Shown: in pieces, positions 9,068 to 15,373 of the stretch
How the letters are laid out: the number at the start of each line of letters is the position of its first letter
Numbering within the stretch: the first letter of the stretch is position 1
DNA from: Truepera sp. bin119
Lineage (GTDB): Bacteria; Deinococcota; Deinococci; Deinococcales; Trueperaceae
Assembly (NCBI GenBank): GCA_002239005.1
Contig: MPNL01000003.1
Coordinates: 1-64,000 of the forward strand
Reading direction: 5' to 3'
Length of the DNA stretch: 64,000 nt
The notes under the pieces: model-generated
Told to the model about the DNA's origin: nothing
The model's database searches: none
Seen by the model: only the letters and a program-made list of their open reading frames with translations
Program-made: the position numbers and the translations under genes

Positions 9068-9197
9068 CCGGCTTAGCTAGAACGACGTGCGAGTCTCCCA
9101 TGCTCTCTCTGGGGAAGCCGGGCGCCTTTGAGACAAGGACAGGGGTGCGCCAATCAACGAGCTTGAGCCTGAGTTTGGGAAACGAGTGACAAGGGGA

Positions 9198-9230
9198 CGT
9201 GCACGATCAAGGGCTTTGTTGTCGTGCACG
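9198..9230. repeat. perfect 9-bp inverted repeat (hairpin)
   Basis: CGTGCACGA (9198-9206) and TCGTGCACG (9222-9230) flank a 15-base loop, between the accessory block and tRNA-Ser. No T-run follows, so it is not a classic terminator. The rest of 9068-9375 shows no supported gene. Confidence 0.5.
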
Positions 9231-9375
9231 CGGCTTGGAGACATCAACCGAAACGCTTCCCACAGAGTCCTCGGAAGTCCTCTTTATGCCAAGCCTATAT
9301 TGTATCTGAAATTGTATATCTAGCTGAGGGATCTATCGGAAAACGCTGTCTGTCACGCAATCTAGCAACTGAGAG

Positions 9376-9467
9376 TGGCGGAGGGTGAGGGATTCGAACC
9401 CCCGATAAGGTGTAGACCCTATAACGGTTTTCAAGACCGCCGCTTTCAACCACTCAGCCAACCCTCC
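9376..9467 (-). tRNA. tRNA-Ser (anticodon UGA)
   Basis: Read on the reverse strand it starts GGAGGGTTGGCTGAGTGG and ends GGTTCGAATCCC...CCCTCC-G-CCA, with CCA encoded at 9378-9376. The acceptor stem GGAGGG/CCCTCC is intact. The anticodon loop is CTTGAAA, giving UGA, which reads UCA and related serine codons. A long variable arm marks a type II tRNA as expected for Ser. The 3' end faces the accessory block at 1-9.3 kb, the side at which islands insert in tRNA genes. No second copy of the tRNA end was found in the window. Confidence 0.95.
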
Positions 9468-9481
9468 GGTCGGCGTCCGCA

Positions 9482-9487
9482 AGTATA
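9482..9487 (-). promoter_or_regulatory. -10 box of tRNA-Ser
   Basis: TATACT preceded by TG lies 14 bases before the tRNA 5' end, a normal distance for a short tRNA leader. Confidence 0.55.
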
Positions 9488-9507
9488 CAGACCGCGCTGA
9501 GGTGGTG

Positions 9508-10242
9508 TCAATGACGTTTCCGGTGGCCGGGAAGGTGTCCCGGAGGTTGATCAGCGGCCCACTTCACCTGCTGCCAAAGGCCCCGCAGGGCGGAGATCTC
9601 GCGGGGGTCGAGTTCCGCCCGGTCGAACATCCGCCGAAACAGGTGCTCGGCGCTGCGGGTGCGCAGTTCGTCGGTGTAGCCAATGTGGTGGAGGACCTTA
9701 AGCAGGTGGGCGTACATCGCCTCGTGCTCCTCGCGGGAAGCTCGTTCCCGAGTGGGTCTCGCCCTGGGCTCGGGCCTTGAGCGCCGCGTGAACCAAGTGT
9801 AGGCGATCAGCCCGACGGCTTGGGCGAGGTTTAGGGAGGAGTAGCTGGCCGTTGGGATGCGCACGAATGACTGACACCGATCTAGTTCCTCATTGGAGAG
9901 GCCAAAGTCTTCCGAGCCAAACACGACCGCCCCCCCGATATCGGGAAGGGTGAGTGCTAGGTCATCGGGGAGGAGTTCCCGGAAGGCATCGGAGGCCCGT
10001 GGCCGTCCTGAGGTGCCGACGACGACGGAACAGCTCGCGAGGGCCTCCTCAAGGGTTTCGCAGATCACGGCGCAGTCGAGCAGGTCTCCAGCATGCGACG
10101 CCAGATGGTAAGCTCGTGGCCGCAGCGAGCACCTCGGGGCGACAAGGTAGAGCTCCTCAAGCCCGAAGTTCTTCATGGCTCGGGCCGCCCCGCCTATATT
10201 ACCTGCCTCTTTGGTCCTGACGAGGACGATCCTTGGCGGCAC
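9508..10242 (-). CDS. trmJ: tRNA (cytidine/uridine-2'-O-)-methyltransferase TrmJ
   Basis: 244 residues, SpoU (SPOUT) superfamily. It transfers a methyl group to the 2'-hydroxyl of nucleotide 32 in tRNA. Visible motifs are the N-terminal VRTKEAGNIGGAARAMKNFG, the middle VVFGSEDFGLSNEEL and the C-terminal SSLNLAQAVGLIAY, which together form the knotted cofactor site. The GTG start at 10242 has no ribosome binding site but a TATCGT box exactly 6 bases upstream, so it is probably a leaderless transcript. The C-terminal helical extension matches TrmJ rather than TrmH or TrmL. Confidence 0.88.
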   Translation of the reverse strand: MPPRIVLVRTKEAGNIGGAARAMKNFGLEELYLVAPRCSLRPRAYHLASHAGDLLDCAVICETLEEALASCSVVVGTSGRPRASDAFRELLPDDLALTLPDIGGAVVFGSEDFGLSNEELDRCQSFVRIPTASYSSLNLAQAVGLIAYTWFTRRSRPEPRARPTRERASREEHEAMYAHLLKVLHHIGYTDELRTRSAEHLFRRMFDRAELDPREISALRGLWQQVKWAADQPPGHLPGHRKRH

Positions 10243-10248
10243 GGGATC

Positions 10249-10254
10249 ACGATA
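10249..10254 (-). promoter_or_regulatory. -10 box of a leaderless promoter, trmJ
   Basis: TATCGT followed by GATCCC and then the GTG start. The spacing of 6 bases fits a transcript beginning at the start codon. Confidence 0.55.
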
Positions 10255-10612
10255 CCCTGCTCGGAGTTTTGAGCCGGCGACTTCCAGATGATCTGCCGCC
10301 TACTCTACTTGACACTGTTTTTCTTGGATTCTTGGATTAAGGGTAGTGTTGTCGAGCTGTTGTTGGGCACTTCACCCTATCGTCAGCGGCTGACCTTATC
10401 CTGGTTGCCCTAGGCCCCTAGGTCAGGTGCGACTAGAGTAGAAGCTACGCTGCCTGGCCCTTCCCAGGACCCGGAAGTGCAAAGTCGCTGGTGGTGAATG
10501 GGTAGGGTTGGAGCGTCAAGCATTGTGTTCCCAATCTGATGCGGTGACCGTGGGAGAGAGAAGCCGCAAACTAGGGTGCACCGTTACTAGTCCCTTCGAA
10601 AGCCGGTAGTGT
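10255..10612. other. intergenic, no gene seen
   Basis: This stretch between trmJ and rpsT has no supported coding frame in either direction and no clear terminator. It contains a T-rich patch near 10,317-10,330. Confidence 0.6.
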
Positions 10613-10882
10613 TCAGGCTGGCTGGACGCTGCGGATGCGCTTCGCGAGGCGGGCCTTCTTGCGAGCCGCAGTGTTCTTATGGAAGGTCGAAGTCTTTGCC
10701 GCGCGGTCGACGAGGCCCTGCACCACCCTCTGGTACTTTGCGGTGGCCTCCATATCGCCTGCTGAGGCGGCCTCCACAGCCTTCTTGGTGAAGGTGCGGA
10801 TCATGCTTTTGCGGGACCGATTTGCCAGCCTGCGCCGCTCCGACTGCTTGTGCTGTTTCATCGCTGATGCGTTTCTCACCAT
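10613..10882 (-). CDS. rpsT: 30S ribosomal protein bS20
   Basis: 89 residues. A primary-binding protein of the small ribosomal subunit contacting 16S rRNA. The sequence is typical: KQHKQSERRRLANRSRKS near the start, a central VEAASAGDMEATAKY, and a basic end with HKNTAARKKARLAKRI. The ATG at 10882 is chosen over the longer frame because GAGGAG lies 5 bases upstream. It has no operon partner, as is common for this gene. Confidence 0.95.
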   Translation of the reverse strand: MVRNASAMKQHKQSERRRLANRSRKSMIRTFTKKAVEAASAGDMEATAKYQRVVQGLVDRAAKTSTFHKNTAARKKARLAKRIRSVQPA

Positions 10883-11072
10883 TATTCTCCTCGTGTTCCG
10901 CATTGGTAACGGTGTGCTCGCATGCACAAGAATGGCCGCTAGCTAGCGGCCGATCTTCGAATGTTAGCACACAGCGCAGTGCGTTGGCAACGATTGCGAG
11001 ATCCGCAGCCTTCTTTTACCTCCGTTCTGCATTTCTTCTGCGGCTTAGGCTCTGGCGGAAAGCGGTACAGGT

Positions 11073-11104
11073 GCGCCGGGTGGACCCGTAGGTACGCCCG
11101 GCGC
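11073..11104. terminator. possible terminator hairpin downstream of the spondin_N gene
   Basis: GCGCCGGG (11073-11080) and CCCGGCGC (11097-11104) form an 8-bp perfect stem with a 16-base loop. No U-tract follows, so intrinsic termination is only suggested. Confidence 0.35.
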
Positions 11105-11125
11105 TGGGGTGGAGGAGGTGGGAAG

Positions 11126-11830
11126 TCAGTTGTTAATAGTGATTGTCACTCGGATGACAGGACCGGTCAGGTGGGGTGCCTCGTCGCCTGCGAGGAGGCG
11201 GACCACACCTTCCTCGTTGACGCCGCTGTTGGGCCCCGGCTGGCGGGGGGCCTGATAGGAGCCGGTTCCGGGTTCTTCATCGACCTCGGTGCCGGCGTTC
11301 CAGAGGAGGACCTGGGAGGTCACGTCGCCACTGACAGGGTCGCCGTTGCCATTAAAGAGGGCGATACCAGACTCGGCGGGGGCAAAGAACCAGTCGTTGG
11401 ACTGTACGAACATGGTGGCAAAGCTTAACGCGTAGCTAGGGGCGGCCTCGAAGCTGAACTCATAGACTCCACCGGGGAGCAGTGGGCCAGGGCCTTCCGC
11501 TCCGACTGGAGTGTTGAACACGCCCGAGGTGCCGGCCATCATGGTTTCCGCAAGGTATAGCTCGAGCACGCTGGGATTACCATCTTCGGCATTGTTCTCG
11601 AGGCCTTGGCCGCGGTCGACCTCATTGCGGCTGAATAGAGGTGCCACGTCCTTGTGAAGGACCCAGTTACCGGGGGCGAGGGGGACCGGGACGCTACCGC
11701 TCATAGTCTTGAGGGTATCACCCACCGAAACGTTTTCGATCCGGACGGTAAAAGAGGTCCTCTCCTGGGCTAGAACCAGCCCGGAAAGGAGAAATAGGGT
11801 CGGAAGGATGAGGGCTCGTTTCATTTTCAT
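11126..11830 (-). CDS. exported spondin_N-domain protein
   Basis: 234 residues with a clear signal peptide (MKMKRALILPTLFLLSGLVLA, cleavage near AQE). The mature part has the spondin_N layout: FTVRIENVS at the start, a central segment GGVYEFSFEAAPSYALSFATM, then SNDWFFAP and a late VLLWNAGTEVDEEPG. Bacterial members are secreted or periplasmic beta-sandwich proteins of unknown role; a carbohydrate or metal-binding function is often supposed. AGGAGAATGAAA places the ribosome just before the ATG. It appears to be a single-gene unit. Confidence 0.82.
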   Translation of the reverse strand: MKMKRALILPTLFLLSGLVLAQERTSFTVRIENVSVGDTLKTMSGSVPVPLAPGNWVLHKDVAPLFSRNEVDRGQGLENNAEDGNPSVLELYLAETMMAGTSGVFNTPVGAEGPGPLLPGGVYEFSFEAAPSYALSFATMFVQSNDWFFAPAESGIALFNGNGDPVSGDVTSQVLLWNAGTEVDEEPGTGSYQAPRQPGPNSGVNEEGVVRLLAGDEAPHLTGPVIRVTITINN

Positions 11831-12110
11831 TCTCCTTAAATCACAACTGTTTATAGTGTCTCCACCATACCGAGAGAGAGTCTAGTAAATAGTCTTCACA
11901 ATCTCATCCCTGAGCCCTCACGAAAGATTAACGGAGACCGTCGCCAGGGTGGTGGACGACTCACCTGGGATGGCGGGCAGCGCGACCTGTCCATCAGCCT
12001 ATGGTTACGTCTACGGATTCCGATGATGCGGCAGAGGTGCGAAGTGCCTTCCAGAACTATGCCCGCGTTCCCAGGGTGGGCCGCACGCAGTCAATAAAGG
12101 CACACCGAAT
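11831..12110. other. intergenic, no gene seen
   Basis: This holds the promoter region of the spondin_N gene and the 3' flank of kynU. No supported reading frame was found. Confidence 0.55.
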
Positions 12111-12127
12111 CCGCCCGTAACGGGCGG
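12111..12127 (-). terminator. hairpin just after kynU
   Basis: CCGCCCG, a 3-base loop, then CGGGCGG. It starts 10 bases after the kynU stop on the reverse strand. A short stem and tight loop without a U-tract make it a weak intrinsic terminator or a bidirectional structure. Confidence 0.45.
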
Positions 12128-12134
12128 GCCTGTC

Positions 12135-12177
12135 ACTCAGGTGACGAGGGGCTCGTCGAGGACCTCGTCACCTGAGT
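12135..12177 (-). repeat. 15-bp perfect inverted repeat spanning the 3' end of kynU
   Basis: ACTCAGGTGACGAGG (12135-12149) and its exact complement (12163-12177) flank 13 bases. The structure encodes the last 12 or so codons of kynU and covers the stop codon. It may act as terminator or mRNA 3'-end stabiliser within the coding sequence. Confidence 0.75.
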
Positions 12178-13312
12178 TGAGCAGTTCGCGCATGATTGCA
12201 ACGGCCTCTTCGAGTTCGACCTCCGTGTTGTACAAGGGAGCCGGAGTGAGCCGTAGAAGGTCTGGCGGCCGGAAGTCTGGCGTGACCCCACGAGCCCGGA
12301 GGCCCAAGCTGAGGTGCCGCGCGGCTGGGAACTCGAACACGACGTGTCCGCCTCGCGACTCGGGGGCTCGTGGTGTTCTGAGTATCAGCTCAGGCAGGTG
12401 TTCGTCGGCGAGGCGAATCAGGGCTTCGGTAAGCTGCAGGGAGCGGCTGCGGACCTCGCTTATGTCTACTTCCTCGAACACGGCTAGGGCGCCCTCGAGG
12501 CCAGCCAGTGCGAGGATGCTCGGCGTACCAATCTGGTAGCCTGCCGCGCCTGGGGCTGGGGTGAACTCCGACCGCATGGCGAATTGACTCTCCTTCTCGT
12601 GCCCCCACCAGCCGGGCAGGCCGGGCCGCAGCGCCGCATGGCGGCGGTGGACGAAGAGCCCCCCGGGACTCCCGGGTCCGGCGTTTAAGTACTTGTAGGT
12701 GCACCAGACTGCGAAGTCCGCGCCGTCGTCGTGGAGGGTGTGTGGCATAACCCCTATCGAGTGGGCGGCGTCCCAGCCGATCAGGATGCCTCGGGAGCGG
12801 ACCTCCCGCGTGATTCCGGTGACGTCGAGACGTTGCCCGCTCCGGTAGAGGACGGTGGGAAACCAAGCTAGGGCGATGTCTCCGGTGAGAGAGGCGATGA
12901 GATCGTCGGGGTGTAGCGTATGACCGTCGCGAGTGGGGACGAGACGGAGTCTTCCACCTTCCCGGTCTGCCCAAGCCCGCAGGGCGTAGAGGTCGCTTGG
13001 GAAGTCGAGGCTGGTGGCTAGCAGGTTACGGCGCTCCCCTGAGGGCCTGTAGAACGTTGCGAGGAGGGCGTGGAGGTTAGAGGTGGTGGTCCCTGTGGTG
13101 ATGATCTCGTCCGGGTGGCTGCCGAGCAATCTGGCCAGAGCGGGGGAGAGCCGCTCGGAGAGCGCGAACCACTCCTCCCAGGCGTTCACTGCCCCGTGCT
13201 GCCACTGGCGGAGGCGCCGTTCGACGGCGGCCTGGGCAGCGTGGGTGAGTGGGCCGAGTGAGTTGCCGTCGAGATAAATGCCTCGTGGCAGGAGGAAGGC
13301 TTCTCGCTTCAC
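12137..13312 (-). CDS. kynU: kynureninase
   Basis: 391 residues, PLP-dependent aspartate-aminotransferase fold. It splits L-kynurenine into anthranilate and alanine. Key features: IYLDGNSLGPLT at the start; ITTGTTTSNLHALL (phosphate-binding); LIGWDAAHSIG with the Asp that contacts the PLP ring; and WCTYKYLNAGPGSPGG with the Schiff-base Lys. The open frame extends to 13471, but the extra residues read through the end of kynB. The GTG at 13312, overlapping the kynB stop as GTGA, is the natural start. With kynB it forms a two-gene tryptophan catabolism operon. Anthranilate from this step could re-enter tryptophan synthesis. Confidence 0.9.
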   Translation of the reverse strand: MKREAFLLPRGIYLDGNSLGPLTHAAQAAVERRLRQWQHGAVNAWEEWFALSERLSPALARLLGSHPDEIITTGTTTSNLHALLATFYRPSGERRNLLATSLDFPSDLYALRAWADREGGRLRLVPTRDGHTLHPDDLIASLTGDIALAWFPTVLYRSGQRLDVTGITREVRSRGILIGWDAAHSIGVMPHTLHDDGADFAVWCTYKYLNAGPGSPGGLFVHRRHAALRPGLPGWWGHEKESQFAMRSEFTPAPGAAGYQIGTPSILALAGLEGALAVFEEVDISEVRSRSLQLTEALIRLADEHLPELILRTPRAPESRGGHVVFEFPAARHLSLGLRARGVTPDFRPPDLLRLTPAPLYNTEVELEEAVAIMRELLNSGDEVLDEPLVT

Positions 13313-13920
13313 AGGGGTTCGAGGAGGGCTCGGACTGGCGAGGCGTCCGCCTCGGGCAGATTGAGCGGCAGGCACACGAGACGATAACGGCCGGCCCGGA
13401 CCCCGCCTAGCCTGAGGCCCTCGATGATGATGAGGTTCCGCTTTGCGCAGGCCTGGTGGGTGGGCAGGCATTTGCTCGAGAAGGCGTCCACGCTGGGACA
13501 GTCGGTCCCGATCAGCTTCACCCCCCGATCCGCTAAGGTGTGGACGAGCGCGGGCGCTAGGTAGGAGAAGGTCTCGGGGAAGGTCTCCCAGTGGTCGGGC
13601 TGGCCGGAGTAGAAGAGGATCCGTTCCGGGAGGCGGGTCCAGTTCTCGAGGATCTCCGGGGTCAACTCCTGCTCTTGGGGAACCTCGATCACTAAGGCCT
13701 CGCCGATTAAGAGTTCTAAGGGGACCGTAGCGAGGCGACCCCCGTCCGGGTCGTAGTGATAGGGTGCGTCGAGGTGGGTTCCGCAGTGGGTAGAGGTCGC
13801 GAGACTCATGAGGTTTACGCTCGAGCCCTCACTCATGAGCGCAGTCGGTTCGAGGGTGAACGGCCGATCTCCGGGCCAATTTGGGTGGTTGGGGACGAGT
13901 GATCGGGTGATGTCGATCAT
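13309..13920 (-). CDS. kynB: kynurenine formamidase (cyclase family)
   Basis: 203 residues. It hydrolyses N-formylkynurenine to kynurenine and formate, the step before kynureninase. The metal site is visible as STHCGTHLDAPYHYDPDG (H-x-G-T-H-x-D-A-P-x-H). The C-terminal NLIIIEGLRLGGVRAGRYRL is typical of the family. The ATG at 13920 follows GAGGTAAC; the frame extends 8 codons further upstream. The assignment as KynB rather than another cyclase-like hydrolase rests on the overlap with kynU. Tryptophan 2,3-dioxygenase (kynA) is not in the window. Confidence 0.85.
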   Translation of the reverse strand: MIDITRSLVPNHPNWPGDRPFTLEPTALMSEGSSVNLMSLATSTHCGTHLDAPYHYDPDGGRLATVPLELLIGEALVIEVPQEQELTPEILENWTRLPERILFYSGQPDHWETFPETFSYLAPALVHTLADRGVKLIGTDCPSVDAFSSKCLPTHQACAKRNLIIIEGLRLGGVRAGRYRLVCLPLNLPEADASPVRALLEPL

Positions 13921-13989
13921 GGCGTTACCTCGTTCCCGACCCATCGTCGGAAGCCTCGACCTTGCACCACCGTACCCCAGCTCGAGGTG

Positions 13990-15321
13990 TCAGACGATCT
14001 TGGCAGCTTCCTCCACCGCCTCCGCGACTCTGTGCGCCACGTCGCCGACAGCATCTACGTCGTCCCCTTCGACCATGATCCGGATGAGCGGCTCGGTTCC
14101 ACTGGGACGCAGGTCGATGCGTCCGTCCGTGCCCAGAGCCTCTTTCGCTTTGTGGACAGCGGCCGTCACCTCGTCGCAGATTGCGAGAGCTGCTTTCTGA
14201 TCCGGCGGCACCTTCACGTTGATGAGAGTCTGTGGGAAGACGGGAATCGCGTCTATCCAATCCTCAAGCGTCGCATCCGACTTTCGTACGGCCGCTAGGG
14301 TCTGGAGGGCGGTCAACAGCCCGTCGCCGGTGGATGCAAGATCGAGGAACAGCAGGTGGCCTGACTGCTCACCCCCGAGGAGGAGCTCTCTTTCGCGGAG
14401 GGCCTCGAACACGTGGCGGTCGCCGACCCGGGTCCGGTACAAAGAGATGCCCTGTTCGGTGAGGTATCGTTCGGTACCCAAGTTGGTCATCTGGGTCGCC
14501 ACCACGGAAGACTCTCCCCGGGAGACGGCGTTGATAGCGAGCATGTGATCTCCAGTGACGAGCCTTCCCCTACAGTCGACCAGTTGCACTCGATCGGCGT
14601 CTCCGTCGAAGGCGACCCCCACCTCAAGGCCATCCCGGATGATGCAGTCGCGGATCGCCTGTGGGTGGCCGGAGCCGCACTCTACATTGATGTTCCTGCC
14701 GTCCGGGTTGTGGTTGATCACGATCAGCTTCGCCCCGATCCGGCGGAAGATGTGGGGAGCTATGTCGGAGGCCGCCCCGTTGGCACAGTCGATGCCGACC
14801 TTGAGGCCGTCGAGGTAGGGGGCGTGGCTGAGGAGAAATTGGAGATACTCACCATCCTCGTGGCGGTACCGGGCAGAGCGGCCGATGCGGCTAGCTTCCG
14901 GCTCGGCTTCGTTAGTGTCGAGCAGGCCTTCGATTCTGGCCTCGACCCCGTCGCTCAATTTCTGGCCAAGCCGGTCGAAGAGTTTAATCCCATTGTCTGT
15001 ATAGGGGTTGTGCGAGGCGCTGATAACGATCCCTACTGTGCCCCCGAGTTCCCGCGTCAGATAGGCAACCCCAGGAGTCGGCATGACCCCGAGCCAGAGG
15101 ATGTCGGCACCGCAGGAGGTGATTCCGGCGGCAATGGCGTGAGCGAACATCGACCCCGATTCGCGGGTGTCCATCCCGACCAGGGCCCGGACGGGTTCGG
15201 CGTCCCCCTCAAAGGTCTGCGCGACCGCAACCCCTAGCCTGAGCGCAAACTCGGCCGTCATCGGTTTCTGCCCCACCGTTCCCCGAATACCGTCGGTGCC
15301 GAACAGTTTCTGTTCAGTCAT
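13990..15321 (-). CDS. glmM: phosphoglucosamine mutase
   Basis: 443 residues. It interconverts glucosamine-6-phosphate and glucosamine-1-phosphate for peptidoglycan precursor synthesis. The four domains of the hexose-phosphate mutase family are evident: N-terminal LFGTDGIRGTVG, the phosphoserine loop VISASHNPYTDNGIKLF, the metal loop VAFDGDADRVQLVD, the sugar loop LGGEQSGHLLFLD and the C-terminal phosphate loop DLRPSGTEPLIRIMVEG. A TAGAAT box ends 6 bases before the ATG at 15321, so this is a likely leaderless transcript. PolA lies 50 bases upstream on the same strand. Confidence 0.95.
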   Translation of the reverse strand: MTEQKLFGTDGIRGTVGQKPMTAEFALRLGVAVAQTFEGDAEPVRALVGMDTRESGSMFAHAIAAGITSCGADILWLGVMPTPGVAYLTRELGGTVGIVISASHNPYTDNGIKLFDRLGQKLSDGVEARIEGLLDTNEAEPEASRIGRSARYRHEDGEYLQFLLSHAPYLDGLKVGIDCANGAASDIAPHIFRRIGAKLIVINHNPDGRNINVECGSGHPQAIRDCIIRDGLEVGVAFDGDADRVQLVDCRGRLVTGDHMLAINAVSRGESSVVATQMTNLGTERYLTEQGISLYRTRVGDRHVFEALRERELLLGGEQSGHLLFLDLASTGDGLLTALQTLAAVRKSDATLEDWIDAIPVFPQTLINVKVPPDQKAALAICDEVTAAVHKAKEALGTDGRIDLRPSGTEPLIRIMVEGDDVDAVGDVAHRVAEAVEEAAKIV

Positions 15322-15327
15322 GGGCGC

Positions 15328-15333
15328 ATTCTA
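15328..15333 (-). promoter_or_regulatory. -10 box of a leaderless promoter, glmM
   Basis: TAGAAT, then GCGCCC, then ATG. The 6-base spacing implies transcription from the start codon itself. Confidence 0.55.
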
Positions 15334-15373
15334 GCCTGTGGGAAGTTGCGGGGCGGGTAGCCCGGGGGCCGGA

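Noticed and set aside
1-9375. Prophage or integrative element
   Set aside because: No integrase, terminase, capsid or relaxase gene and no attachment-site duplication is visible.
14413-15237. Forward frame of 274 codons opposite glmM
   Set aside because: glmM carries all family motifs on the other strand; the forward frame has no recognisable domain.
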